The notes beneath the pieces were generated by a model. That model searched no databases. It saw only the letters and a program-made list of their open reading frames with translations, and was not told the DNA's origin. Below are positions 10,240 through 19,762 of a DNA stretch of 64,000 bases, piece by piece. The DNA is from Microbacterium sp. Lineage in GTDB: Bacteria > Actinomycetota > Actinomycetes > Actinomycetales > Microbacteriaceae. The stretch's first letter is position 1, and every line of letters starts with the position of its first letter. The translations under genes were made by a program, and so were the position numbers. The stretch spans positions 228,437-292,436 of the forward strand of contig JAFKIL010000004.1 of assembly GCA_017306415.1 (NCBI GenBank), given 5' to 3'.

Positions 10240-10467
10240 GGCGTCGTGCAATCAGGTCCGAGTGGCCCGCAACGCTTCATCGCAACAACAGCCAATGGTC
10301 GGTCAGAGTGCAGGCTCCTTCAGGCTCGGGCGACAGATGCTCGCGTTGAGGGGAGTCTGGACGAAGTTGAGGCGCAGCTGCGTCGGCGGTGCGCCGTGGT
10401 GATCACGGCTCGCGAGAAGACAGCCCGAGCCCTCAAAGCGTTCCGAATCTCTCTGCCACGAGCCTGA
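10240..10467 (+). other. Possible gene remnant in a 450-bp gap
   Basis: The stretch 10153-10604 has no certain gene. After the stop of the leucine-rich-repeat gene the same frame stays open to 10467. A GTG at 10240 would give a peptide with VEGSLDEVEAQLRRRC and VITAREKTARALKAF, which looks protein-like, but there is no ribosome site or recognised family. It may be the end of a decayed gene. Confidence 0.25.
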
Positions 10468-10604
10468 GCGAGCTGCCGGCCCAGTCGGGTGGGGGAGAAG
10501 GGTCGTGAGCCGAATCTTCATGCCCTTCGCCTACTGGGTCGCGGGAACAGACCCATGCAGCAACTAATTTGAAGTTGACGCCGCTTGGGCAAAGGGAGAT
10601 ACAC

Positions 10605-11108
10605 GTGTTAGCACGCAGGAGGCCAGCAGGGGGACGTCGCCGACACGCAGCAATCCTGGCTATCTGCTTGGCGCTTCCCCTAGTGGGCTGCGTCCCGATC
10701 GAGGCGAACGAGCAACCCCTGGAAATGACCGTGCAGGACGACCACCTGCTTTTCCGTTGGTGTGGCAATGAACCCCTCACGGGATCCCGCATCGACATCT
10801 CATACGCGCTCATCCGGGGGACTATCCGCGACGATCACACCGCCGCGGAAGGGACCGGGCCGTTCTCGCTGACACGCGGGGATGAATTTTCCAACTCGAC
10901 ACCTCCTCCGAACGTCATCTACACCGCATCGGAGACGATCCCGTTCTCAAGCCCGAAGACGCTGGTGTTCGTTTCCATCGGCCCGGATGCGAAGACCTTC
11001 GACTTCTCGGCCAGCTATGAAGTCCTCGATCGGTTCGCCAAACTGCGCGAAGGGTATTGGATGGACCCCACAGGAAAGCTCTCGAGAACTGCATGCGCCA
11101 CGAACTGA
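10605..11108 (+). CDS. Putative lipoprotein of unknown function
   Basis: The protein begins with an arginine-rich n-region, a short hydrophobic stretch (AAILAICLALP) and a lipobox LVGC, so it is probably exported and lipidated. The mature part of about 135 residues contains a FRWCGNEPLTGSRIDISYAL segment and no recognised domain. The GTG at 10605 is preferred because AAAGGGAGA lies just upstream. An in-frame TTG at 10569 would only add residues before the signal. The gene ends 11 bp before the right island repeat, so it belongs to the inserted block. Confidence 0.65.
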   Translation: MLARRRPAGGRRRHAAILAICLALPLVGCVPIEANEQPLEMTVQDDHLLFRWCGNEPLTGSRIDISYALIRGTIRDDHTAAEGTGPFSLTRGDEFSNSTPPPNVIYTASETIPFSSPKTLVFVSIGPDAKTFDFSASYEVLDRFAKLREGYWMDPTGKLSRTACATN

Positions 11109-11119
11109 ACCGAATCGGG

Positions 11120-11138
11120 TTCCTCGGCTGACCATCGC
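11120..11138. repeat. Right copy of island-flanking direct repeat
   Basis: This is identical to 5040-5058. Read in the right frame, the preceding bases give RIGFLG and a stop, echoing the SFLG stop at the end of the NYN gene. It therefore looks like a leftover of the original NYN 3' end beside the LLM oxidoreductase gene. Confidence 0.8.
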
Positions 11139-11158
11139 ACGCTGACCGCCCCGCCGGA

Positions 11159-12187
11159 TCATCCCCGCGTGCTCTGCCACCCGAGCGCCGGCGCGACGTA
11201 GGTCGCGAACGATTCGACCAACCGCAGGTTGAACGCGACCCCCAGCTGGCTCGGGATCGTGAGCATCAGCGTGTCAGCGCTGCGCACGGCGGCGTCGTCG
11301 AGCAGCTGCTCCACGAGCACGTCGGGCGCCGCCGCGTAGGTCTTGCCGAACGTCGAGCGCATGCCGTCGATGTAGCCGACGCCCTCGCCGTCCTGCCGGC
11401 CGCCGAAGTAGAGCTCGTCCTCGGCCGTGACGATGGGGAAGACGCTGCGGCTCACGGACGTCCGCGGCTCGCCCGGATGCCCCGCCTCGCGCCACGCCGC
11501 ACGGAAGGCGTCGATCTGCTGCGCCTGCAGCTCGTCGAACGGCAGCCCGCGGTCCTCGGTGAGCAATGTCGACGACATCAGGTTGACGCCCATCCGGCCG
11601 GCCCACTCCGCGGAGTCGCGGTTGCCCGCGCCCCACCAGATGCGCGAGCGCAGTCCCGGCGAGTGCGGCTCGACCCCCTGCATCCCCGCACCGCCGCCGA
11701 AGGGGCTCGAGGCGTCGCGCTCCGCGAGTCCTTCGCCCTCGACCGCGCGCAGGAACGTGTCGAAGTGGGCGCGGGCGATGTCGGCACCGCGCGGGTCCTC
11801 CGATCCGGTGTAGCCGAATGCCTCGTAGCCGCGCACGACCGACTCGGGTGAGCCGCGGCTGACGCCGAGAGCGAGCCGCCCGTCGCTGAGGAGGTCGACG
11901 GATGCCGCCTCCTCCGCCAGGTACAGCGGGTTCTCGTAGCGCATGTCGATGACGCCGGTGCCCATCTCGATGCGCTCGGTGCGGGCGGCGATCGCGGCGA
12001 GCAGCGGCATCGGCGAGGACTGCTGGCGCGCGAAGTGGTGGACGCGGAAGTAGATGCCGTTCGCGCCGAGCTCGTCCATGCCCTCGGCGAGCTCGACCGC
12101 CTGCAGCATCGAGTCGCGGGCGGAGAGCTGGCGACCGCCGCCGAGGGGGCCGTAGTGGCCGAAGGAGAGCGTTCCGAAGCGTTGCAT
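11159..12187 (-). CDS. LLM-class flavin-dependent oxidoreductase
   Basis: The 342-residue protein has the bacterial-luciferase-like TIM barrel. It starts with FGTLSFGHYGP, has YFRVHHFARQ near residue 50, then IEMGTGVIDMRYENPLYLAEEAA and LGVSRGSPESVVRGYEAFG, which are conserved in this family. Members use FMN or F420 to oxidise small molecules, often as two-component monooxygenases; the substrate is unknown. The ATG at 12187 starts the conserved strand. Its 3' end lies 20 bp from the right island repeat, and its original convergent neighbour was probably the NYN gene. Confidence 0.9.
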   Translation of the reverse strand: MQRFGTLSFGHYGPLGGGRQLSARDSMLQAVELAEGMDELGANGIYFRVHHFARQQSSPMPLLAAIAARTERIEMGTGVIDMRYENPLYLAEEAASVDLLSDGRLALGVSRGSPESVVRGYEAFGYTGSEDPRGADIARAHFDTFLRAVEGEGLAERDASSPFGGGAGMQGVEPHSPGLRSRIWWGAGNRDSAEWAGRMGVNLMSSTLLTEDRGLPFDELQAQQIDAFRAAWREAGHPGEPRTSVSRSVFPIVTAEDELYFGGRQDGEGVGYIDGMRSTFGKTYAAAPDVLVEQLLDDAAVRSADTLMLTIPSQLGVAFNLRLVESFATYVAPALGWQSTRG

Positions 12188-12307
12188 GGTGACCGCAACG
12201 GTACTCGCGCCGACTGTATTCCGCTGCATGGACCTCGGGCCGGAGGTGCCCCCGCGGCCCCGGAGGTGCCTACCATGGCAGGACACGTCCGACGGCGAGG
12301 AGGCGAC

Positions 12308-12862
12308 ATGGTTCTCGTACGCGTCTCCGGCGTGGCGCTCGATCCCTCGCGCCAGTACGTGATCCTGCTCAAGCCCGCCGACCAGGCACCGGGAGAGGGA
12401 TCGATCCTGCCGATCTGGATCGGCGAGCAGGAGGCGACGGCCATCCTCGTCGCCGTCGAGGGGGCCGCGGTGCCCCGGCCGCTCGCGCACGATCTCATGC
12501 GCGCGCTGCTGGACGCGGCCGAGTCGCAGGTGGTCCAGGTGGAGGTGACGCGGCTCGACGGCGGGACGTTCTACGCCGAGATCACGCTCGCGACCCCGCT
12601 CGGCGAGCGCGTCGTCGATGCGCGGCCGTCGGATGCGATCGCCCTCGCATCCCGCGTCGGTGCGCCGATCTTCGTGGCCGACGCCGTGCTCGACGAGGCG
12701 GGCGTGCCCGATCCCTCCGAGGCGGCCGAGGAGGATGCGACGACGGACACCGCGGACGACGGAGGGTCCGACGAGGGAGTCGTCGACGAGGATGCCGCCG
12801 ACAAGCTCGCGGAGTTCCAGCGGTTCCTCGACGACGTGGACCCGGACGACTTCCGGAGCTGA
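12308..12862 (+). CDS. Bifunctional nuclease family protein (DUF151)
   Basis: Residues 1-135 form the DUF151 domain. They include PIWIGEQEATAILVAVEG, RPLAHDLM, a DGGTFYAEI strand and the signature ARPSDAIALASRVGAPIFV. The C-terminal 50 residues are strongly acidic and probably flexible, ending in EFQRFLDDVDPDDF. Family members include plant and thermophile nucleases acting on RNA and DNA, and mycobacterial homologues linked to oxidative stress. The ATG at 12308 follows a GAGGAGG site. The gene is divergent from the LLM oxidoreductase. Confidence 0.9.
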   Translation: MVLVRVSGVALDPSRQYVILLKPADQAPGEGSILPIWIGEQEATAILVAVEGAAVPRPLAHDLMRALLDAAESQVVQVEVTRLDGGTFYAEITLATPLGERVVDARPSDAIALASRVGAPIFVADAVLDEAGVPDPSEAAEEDATTDTADDGGSDEGVVDEDAADKLAEFQRFLDDVDPDDFRS

Positions 12863-12869
12863 CGCGCCC

Positions 12870-13253
12870 TCAGGCCGTCGTGGCCCGTCGTCGCCGCAGC
12901 GACCGGATGAGCGCGGCGATGCCGCGCCATCCGATGAGCGCGATCAGGAGCACCACGGCCGCCACGACGACGAATGCCAGGACGACGCCCTGACCGGAGA
13001 CGGCGCGCAGCAGCATCCCGCCCGCGACGGTCACCGCCCACACGCCGAGCCCGGTACGGAGGGGCCTCATGGGGGCGCGCCACGCGAGCGTCACGGCCCA
13101 TCCCGCGACCAGTCCCACGAGGAACGGCCAGGCCGTCACGAGGAGCCCGGGAAGGACGGCCTCGTCGTGGCTGGCGCGGCCCGTCGCCGCGAACGCGACC
13201 ACGAGCACGGCATCGAGGACGAACGAGAGCAGGGCGGTGCGGCGTGGATGCAT
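12870..13253 (-). CDS. DUF3054 membrane protein
   Basis: The 127-residue protein has four predicted membrane helices and matches DUF3054: a first helix LSFVLDAVLVVAFAATGRASHDE, then WPFLVGLVAGW, then WAVTVAGGMLLRAVSGQG, then a long hydrophobic helix before a basic tail. The function is unknown. The ATG at 13253 is preferred to an in-frame upstream start because GGAGG lies at the right distance. It is convergent with the nuclease gene and ends 7 bp from it. Confidence 0.85.
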   Translation of the reverse strand: MHPRRTALLSFVLDAVLVVAFAATGRASHDEAVLPGLLVTAWPFLVGLVAGWAVTLAWRAPMRPLRTGLGVWAVTVAGGMLLRAVSGQGVVLAFVVVAAVVLLIALIGWRGIAALIRSLRRRRATTA

Positions 13254-13381
13254 GGGACTCCTCCGGGGGTGTCTCCATCCTCTCAGCCCCACGCCCCGGC
13301 GGCCCCGCTCGCCGTCTCATGACGGACGTAGACTTCGGGAGGACCGCGGTCGAGCGCGGCCGGGCGACGTGAGGAGCGGGC

Positions 13382-14440
<1,059 letters not shown>

Positions 14441-14505
14441 CCCGACCGCCGACCCGCGGTGGGGCCCGCCGACCCCGCGGGGGCGGCCGCGGCTACTCTC
14501 GTGGT

Positions 14506-15588
14506 GTGACCGAACGGCTGACGCTCGACCAGGCCCGCCGCATCGCGGTGCGCGCCCAGCTGCTCGACGCCGACCGGCCGGGCGACGTCGTCGAGGTGGC
14601 CGAGCAGCTCTGCTACGTCAAGATCGACCCGACCGCGGTGATCGCCCCGAGCGAGCACTCGATGCTGTGGTCGCGCATGGGCTGGTCGTACGAATCCGGA
14701 CAGCTGCAGAAGGCCGTCGAGGTCGACCGGCTGCTGTTCGAGTTCGACGGCGCGTTCCGGCCGATGAGCCTCCTGCCCCTGATGCTGCCCCGCATGCGCC
14801 GCTGGCCGCAGCGCGAGAGCAGCAGGCAGTGGCTCGCGGCGAACGACCGGTTCCGGCGGGACGTCATCGCGCGACTGCGCGCCGACGGTCCGCTGCGGGC
14901 GAGCGAGATCCCGGACACAGCCGAGGTGCGTCGGCCTCCCGACGGCTGGTCGGGAGGCAACCAGGTCCCGCACATGCTCGACTTCCTCAGCCGCCAGGGG
15001 GTCGTCGCGGTCGCACGGCGAGAGGGCCGGCACCGCGTATGGGATCTGGCCGAGCGGGTCTACCCGGCTGACCTGCCGGAGTACGACGACGAGGAGGCGG
15101 CGCGCCTGCTCGAGGAGCGCTGGCTGCAGTCCTACGGCATCGCGAGACCGCACTGGTACTGGACGGGCGTGGGGAAGGCGACGGGCGAGGCCGCGGCCGT
15201 GGAGGGCAGCACGGTGCGGTTCCGCGTCGACCCGGATGCGCTCGCCGCCGTCGACGACGACCCCGGCGGGCGGGTGGCGTTCCTCAACCCGTACGACAGC
15301 ATGCTCTTCGACCGCCGCCGGCTGGAGGAGGTCTTCGGCTTCACGTACGTCCTCGAGCAGTTCAAGCCCAAGGCGCAGCGGGTCTACGGCTACTTCGCGT
15401 ACCCGATCCTCCTCGGCGACCGCTTCGTCGGGATGCTGGACGCCGAGCTCGATCGCGACGACGGCGTGCTGCGGGTCACCGCCGTGCACGAGTTCGCGCC
15501 CCTCGACGAGGACGAGTCGGAGATGATCCGCGCCGAGATCGGCGCGCTGGCCGAGTGGCTGGGCGTCGACGTGGGCGGACCGCGCTGA
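14506..15588 (+). CDS. Winged-helix YcaQ-like DNA glycosylase family protein
   Basis: The 360-residue protein belongs to the HTH_42/YcaQ family: LTLDQARRIAVRAQLLD at the N-terminus, VKIDPTAVIAPSEH, a central winged-helix segment, then AFLNPYDSMLFDRRRLEEVFGFTYVLEQFKPKAQRVYGYFAYPIL. Escherichia coli YcaQ unhooks DNA interstrand crosslinks, and the streptomycete AlkZ homologue excises azinomycin adducts. A repair role is therefore plausible, but the lesion is unknown. The GTG at 14506 is the only start that keeps the first conserved helix. Confidence 0.85.
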   Translation: MTERLTLDQARRIAVRAQLLDADRPGDVVEVAEQLCYVKIDPTAVIAPSEHSMLWSRMGWSYESGQLQKAVEVDRLLFEFDGAFRPMSLLPLMLPRMRRWPQRESSRQWLAANDRFRRDVIARLRADGPLRASEIPDTAEVRRPPDGWSGGNQVPHMLDFLSRQGVVAVARREGRHRVWDLAERVYPADLPEYDDEEAARLLEERWLQSYGIARPHWYWTGVGKATGEAAAVEGSTVRFRVDPDALAAVDDDPGGRVAFLNPYDSMLFDRRRLEEVFGFTYVLEQFKPKAQRVYGYFAYPILLGDRFVGMLDAELDRDDGVLRVTAVHEFAPLDEDESEMIRAEIGALAEWLGVDVGGPR

Positions 15589-15601
15589 CGGCCGGCCGAG
15601 T

Positions 15602-16243
15602 CTAGGCTCCCGCCTCCGGCGGCACGAGCCCGTCCTCGACCGCGCGGCGGAAGAGGTCGACCTTCGTCGGCGCGGCACGATCGACCGCCGCGTACCGGGA
15701 GCGGATCCGGCGGATGTGGTCGAGCACCGTGTCGCGGCTGACGAACAGGGCGTCCGCCACGCGATCGGCCGTCTCGCCCGACGCGTACAGCGCGAGCACC
15801 TCGCTCTCGCGCGGGGTGAGCGCCGCGTCGACGAACGAGCGGTCGCCGTTCAGGGCAGCCGCCCAGTCCGCCGTCGCGATGGGCTCGTCGTGCAGGGCCA
15901 TCCGCACGGTCTTGGCGACGGCGTGCGGGAGCTCCGACTTGCGGATCATGCCGATCACCCCGGCACGCGCAGCCTCGCGCACGAGCCGCGGCTGGTCGCC
16001 GCTCGTGTACGCGAGCACCGGCGCCTGGGTGACCGCGAGACGCCGGACGTTCTCGGTCGGCGTCGACCCGTCCGCGAGCACCAGGTCGAGCAGCACGAGA
16101 TGGAAGCGCGTCTCCGCCTGGAGGAGGCCCGCCACGGTGGTGGACGTCGCCACGACGTGCATGTCGGGCTGCGCGTTGAGGATCGCGGTCACGCCCAGCA
16201 GCACGGCCGGATGATCGTCGACGATGCCGACCCGTGCCTTCAT
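15602..16243 (-). CDS. LuxR-family response regulator (orphan)
   Basis: An N-terminal receiver domain (VGIVDDHPAVLLGV, LVLLDLVLADGS with the phospho-acceptor aspartate, then a YTSG switch residue) is joined to a C-terminal LuxR helix-turn-helix (LTPRESEVLALYASGETADRVADALFVSRDTVLDHIRRI). No sensor kinase is adjacent. The gene starts 48 bp downstream of the HelR stop codon on the same strand, so the two could be co-transcribed. Its targets are unknown. Confidence 0.9.
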   Translation of the reverse strand: MKARVGIVDDHPAVLLGVTAILNAQPDMHVVATSTTVAGLLQAETRFHLVLLDLVLADGSTPTENVRRLAVTQAPVLAYTSGDQPRLVREAARAGVIGMIRKSELPHAVAKTVRMALHDEPIATADWAAALNGDRSFVDAALTPRESEVLALYASGETADRVADALFVSRDTVLDHIRRIRSRYAAVDRAAPTKVDLFRRAVEDGLVPPEAGA

Positions 16244-16291
16244 GCGCGCCCCCGAACCTCTGTCACAGCTCCACGGTACCCACTGCCGAGA

Positions 16292-18436
16292 TCAGTCCGA
16301 CAGGATCACGAGCTCCTGCGTCGCGCGGGTCATCGCGACGTAGCGGTCGACGGCCCCCTCGACGCCTGAACCGAGCGCGTCGGGATCCACGAGCACGACG
16401 AGATCGAACTCGAGCCCCTTGGCCGCCTCCGGCGTGAGCGAGCGGACGCGCGGGGGCGTCGCGACGGCCTCGGCGCCGATCACGCACGCCACGCCCTCGG
16501 GGTTCGCGGCGAGCCACGCGGCGAGCACGGCATCCCGTTCGTCGCGCCGTGCCCGGCGCACCGGCCGTCCGTTCGACCGGATCGACATGGGCACGTTGGC
16601 ATCGGGCACCGCGGCGCGGATGACGGGCTCGGCCACCGCCATCACCTCGGCGGGCGTTCGGTAGTTGATCCGCAGCGAGGCCGTCTCGATGCGCGCGAGT
16701 CCGGCCCGCTCGAGGCGTTCGCGCCATGACTCCGGGAAGCCGTGACGGGCCTGCGCCCGGTCGCCCACGATCGTGAGGCTCCGGGACGGCACGCGGCGCA
16801 GCAGCATCAGCCACTCCGCGTCGGTCAGCTCCTGCGCCTCGTCGACGATGACGTGCGCGAACGGGCCTGCGAGCAGGTCGCGGTCGACGGCTGCGAACGA
16901 CGCGTCGTCGTCGAGGCTGTTGCGGAAGTCCTCCCCCCGCAGCATCGACATGATCATCATCTCGGAGTCGTCGGCGGCGATGAGCTCGTCGGCGACGCGG
17001 GCGCGCTCCTCCCGCTCCGCCTCGCGAGCGGCCGCGCGCCGGCGCCGCTCGCGGGAGGCGCCCGGGTCGCCGAGGCGGTGCCTGGCCGCGTCGAGGAGCG
17101 GGAGGTCCGCGAGCGTCCAGGCGGAGGCATCCGCGCGCTGCAGCAGCTCGACCTCCTCGGAGGACAGCCAGGGCGCGCAGCGGCGCAGGTACGCGGGCAC
17201 CGACCACAGGTCGGCGACGAGGACGGATGCCTCGACCAGCGGCCACGCGCGGTCGAAGGCGCGCACGAGGTCGGTGTGCCGGGCGAGCGCGCGGCGCAGC
17301 TGGTGCGGCGGCACGACGTCTTCGTCGACCTGGTCGCCGAGGATGTCCAGGAGCGTCTCCCAGACCTGATCGCGCGCGTCGTTGTGCGGCGTGCCGGGCT
17401 CGGCCGACGCGAACGCCTCGGCCCAGTCGTCGGGGGAGATCCGCAGGTCGCCCCACGCCGTCTCCACCAGGAGCGGCCGGGTCGGGGGCTCCTCGTAGAG
17501 CCGCACCGCGGGCTCGACGGCGGCGACCATCTCTCGCGTGCCCTTGAGCCGAGCGACCGCGGGATCCGCTTCCGGCGCCGCGTTCGCCCCTTCGGCGACG
17601 AGGTGCCGGATGGTGCACGTCTGCACGCTCTCCTCGCCCAGGCTCGGCAGCACGTCCTCGACGTACGCGAGGTACGGGCTGCTCGGTCCGACGAAGAGCA
17701 CGCCGCCGCGCCCTTCGCCCAGACGGGGATCGGAGTAGATCAGGTACGCCGCGCGGTGCAGGGCGACGACGGTCTTGCCGGTGCCCGGACCGCCGTCGAC
17801 GACGAGCGCGCCGGCGGAGTCCGCGCGGATGACGGCATCCTGATCCGCCTGGATCGTGCTCAGGACGTCGCGCATGCGGGGTGAACGGCTGGTGCCGAGG
17901 CTCGCGATGAACGCGGACTCGTCGTCGAGGGCCACTCCCGCCTCGAGTCCCTCGGCCGTGAACACCTCGTCCCAGTAGTCGCGGACGCGACCGCCGGCCC
18001 ACCGGTAGCGGCGCCGGCTCATGAGCCCCATCGGGTGGGAGGGGGTGGCGGCGAAGTACGGCTCGGCGGCCGGCGCACGCCAGTCGACGAGGAGACGCCG
18101 CCCGTCGTCGTCGGTCAGCCCGAAGCGTCCGATGTAGAGCGGTTCGCCGTCCTCCGGCACGATCCGCCCGAGGCACAGATCCAGCCCGAAGCGGCGCAGC
18201 GCCCGCAGGCGGGACGACAGGCGGTGCACCTCGAGGTCGTGATCGAGCGCCGCCTGCCCGGATCCGCCCGGCGCGCGCCGGACGGCGTCGAGCCTCGCCG
18301 AGAGGCCGTCGATCTGCCGCTCCAGGGAGGCGGCGATCTCCGCGAAGCGCCGACGGTCCGCGGCGATGAGCGCGGGAGCAGCCTTCGCGGCGAGGGAATC
18401 GGGGAGGTCGAAAGCGTCGGTCGGGTCGTGGGTCAC
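16292..18436 (-). CDS. helR: HelR-type RNA polymerase recycling helicase
   Basis: The 714-residue protein is a UvrD/HelD-superfamily ATPase. It has a coiled N-terminal region (residues 25-85), a GRFGLTDDDGRRLLVDWRAP segment typical of HelD/HelR, Walker A GGPGTGKT at 215-222, the VIVDEAQELTDAEW Walker B block, and a C-terminal helicase motif VALDRYVAMTRATQE-like segment ending near ELVILSD. HelR displaces rifamycins from stalled RNA polymerase in Streptomyces and Mycobacterium abscessus. The GTG at 18436 follows a CAGGAGC site. A rifamycin-associated element lies about 70-110 bp upstream, which supports the HelR name over a generic HelD. Confidence 0.88.
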   Translation of the reverse strand: MTHDPTDAFDLPDSLAAKAAPALIAADRRRFAEIAASLERQIDGLSARLDAVRRAPGGSGQAALDHDLEVHRLSSRLRALRRFGLDLCLGRIVPEDGEPLYIGRFGLTDDDGRRLLVDWRAPAAEPYFAATPSHPMGLMSRRRYRWAGGRVRDYWDEVFTAEGLEAGVALDDESAFIASLGTSRSPRMRDVLSTIQADQDAVIRADSAGALVVDGGPGTGKTVVALHRAAYLIYSDPRLGEGRGGVLFVGPSSPYLAYVEDVLPSLGEESVQTCTIRHLVAEGANAAPEADPAVARLKGTREMVAAVEPAVRLYEEPPTRPLLVETAWGDLRISPDDWAEAFASAEPGTPHNDARDQVWETLLDILGDQVDEDVVPPHQLRRALARHTDLVRAFDRAWPLVEASVLVADLWSVPAYLRRCAPWLSSEEVELLQRADASAWTLADLPLLDAARHRLGDPGASRERRRRAAAREAEREERARVADELIAADDSEMMIMSMLRGEDFRNSLDDDASFAAVDRDLLAGPFAHVIVDEAQELTDAEWLMLLRRVPSRSLTIVGDRAQARHGFPESWRERLERAGLARIETASLRINYRTPAEVMAVAEPVIRAAVPDANVPMSIRSNGRPVRRARRDERDAVLAAWLAANPEGVACVIGAEAVATPPRVRSLTPEAAKGLEFDLVVLVDPDALGSGVEGAVDRYVAMTRATQELVILSD

Positions 18437-18504
18437 TCGGCAGCTCCTGTGTCGTCGGCGCGCCCGTCCGCGGTGGCGGATTCGTAGCGCGACCTGCGAT
18501 TCTG

Positions 18505-18545
18505 CCGCACGGAGGGGGCCTTGCCGCAAGTCCCCCTCCGTGCGG
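18505..18545 (-). promoter_or_regulatory. Rifamycin-associated element (RAE) within a long palindrome
   Basis: A 14-bp perfect inverted repeat (18505-18518 with 18532-18545) encloses the core CTTGCCGCAAG at 18520-18530. Read toward helR the centre is GGGGACTTGCGGCAAGGCC, close to the RAE consensus I recall from actinomycetes, GGGGCTTGCGGCAAGGCCC. RAEs lie in promoters of rifamycin-induced genes, including helR. The site sits between divergent helR and the OsmC gene, so it could affect both. A GATAAT at 18546-18551 could be a -10 box on the plus strand. Confidence 0.75.
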
Positions 18546-18605
18546 GATAATGGAAAGGGCGGAGGGGCCGTGCGTCGGGCGGAGCGTCGTGCCAGCATTG
18601 CCCGC

Positions 18606-19001
18606 ATGGATGGATTCGACGCGGTGGTCGCCGCCGGGACTCTGCGCAGCTCCGATCCGGGCGCGGTTCGCTTCCCGCACCGCTGGACTCCCGAGGGTGT
18701 CTCGGTCGAGGCCGCGTTCACGGGCGCGCACCTCCTGCACCTCGCCGCGGCCGGATGCGTGCTCAACGACGTCTACCGCGAGGCCGAGGGAATGGGCGTC
18801 CCGGTCGCGGGCGTCCGGGTCGTCGCGTCGGGAGGGTTCGATCCCGAGACGTGGGCGTCGACCGGCATCGCGTACACCGTGGACGTGGACTCCCCGGTGC
18901 CCGAGCGGCACGTCCGGGCGCTGCTGCAGCGGGTCGACGAGGTCGCCGAGATCCCGCGCGCGATCCGTGCGGGAGCCCCGGTCGCCCGCGTCGAGACCTG
19001 A
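18606..19001 (+). CDS. OsmC-family protein
   Basis: The 131-residue protein has the OsmC/Ohr fold pattern: a short beta region, then FTGAHLLHLAAAGCVLNDVYREAEGMGVPVAGVRV with the helix bearing the single conserved cysteine, and a C-terminal VDSPVPERHVRALLQRVDEVAEIPRAIRAG. Family members reduce organic hydroperoxides with two cysteines. Only Cys48 is seen here and the second, Ohr-type cysteine is missing, so peroxidase activity is uncertain. It diverges from helR across the RAE palindrome. Confidence 0.8.
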   Translation: MDGFDAVVAAGTLRSSDPGAVRFPHRWTPEGVSVEAAFTGAHLLHLAAAGCVLNDVYREAEGMGVPVAGVRVVASGGFDPETWASTGIAYTVDVDSPVPERHVRALLQRVDEVAEIPRAIRAGAPVARVET

Positions 19002-19071
19002 CCCGCCGACCGATGTCGGGGCGGATGCGTAAGGTGGCGGTGTCGTCGTCGAAGATCGATCCGGAGGATGC

Positions 19072-19680
19072 ATGTCACGTGTGATCGCCACCATGTCCGT
19101 ATCGCTCGACGGGTTCGGTGCGCGCGAGCATCAGACCCTCGAGCAGCCGATGGGCGACATCCCGCCCGGGTCGCTGCACCGGTGGATGTTCGAGACGCCG
19201 GACGAGAACCGCGCCGAGATCGACGCCATCGTCGACGCCGGGGCCTTCGTCATGGGCCGCAACATGTTCGGGCCGATCCGTGGTGAGTGGTCGGGCGACT
19301 GGGACGGCTGGTGGGGCCCCGAGCCGCCGTATCACGCGCCGGTCTTCGTGCTCACCCATCACCCGCGCGAGCCGCTCGAGATGGCCGGGGGCACCACCTT
19401 CCACTTCGTGACCGACGGCATCGAGGCGGCACTGGAACGCGCGAAGGCTGCCGCGGGCGACCGCGACGTGCACATCGCCGGTGGCGTGTCGACCACGAAC
19501 GAGTACCTCGCCGCCGGTCTCGTGGACGAGCTGATGCTCCAGATCTCTCCCTTCCTCCTCGGGCACGGGCTGCGGCTGTTCGACGGCATCGGGCCCGTGC
19601 CGCTCGAGCTGCTCTCGTCGCGCGGTGCCTCGCTCGTCACCCACGCGCATTACCGCGTCGTGCGCGACGTCGCGGGCTGA
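19072..19680 (+). CDS. Dihydrofolate reductase-like (RibD C-terminal) family protein
   Basis: The 202-residue protein starts with [16 protein letters not shown] and has the FVMGRNMFG motif and the [40 protein letters not shown] block. These are standard for the stand-alone RibD C-terminal/DHFR-like reductases. They bind NADPH; the substrate of the stand-alone forms is mostly unknown. A ribosome site GGAGG precedes the ATG. Confidence 0.9.
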   Translation: MSRVIATMSVSLDGFGAREHQTLEQPMGDIPPGSLHRWMFETPDENRAEIDAIVDAGAFVMGRNMFGPIRGEWSGDWDGWWGPEPPYHAPVFVLTHHPREPLEMAGGTTFHFVTDGIEAALERAKAAAGDRDVHIAGGVSTTNEYLAAGLVDELMLQISPFLLGHGLRLFDGIGPVPLELLSSRGASLVTHAHYRVVRDVAG

Positions 19681-19762
19681 GGCCCCGCCGGGGAGCCGGC
19701 CGGAGCGGGGCTGCGGGAGCGGGGTCTGCGGGAGCGGGGAGGTCGCGAGTACCGTGGCAGGC

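Larger units (their letters stand above)
5040..11138. other. Accessory island: Rhs-toxin module inserted at the NYN 3' end
   Basis: The block is bounded by the direct repeat ttcctcggctgaccatcgc at 5040-5058 and 11120-11138. Weaker similarity between the two flanks continues for about 45 bp further, so the right copy resembles the 3' end of the NYN gene and the left copy resembles the 3' end of the LLM oxidoreductase gene. The genes inside have more AT-rich third positions than their neighbours and are typical variable cargo. Without the insert, the NYN and LLM genes would be convergent neighbours. No integrase or transposase is present inside. Confidence 0.6.

Noticed and set aside
5040-11138. 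Calling the Rhs island an integrative element or prophage
   Set aside because: There is no integrase, excisionase or structural phage gene, and the flanking repeat does not overlap a tRNA. Only a repeat-flanked insertion can be supported.
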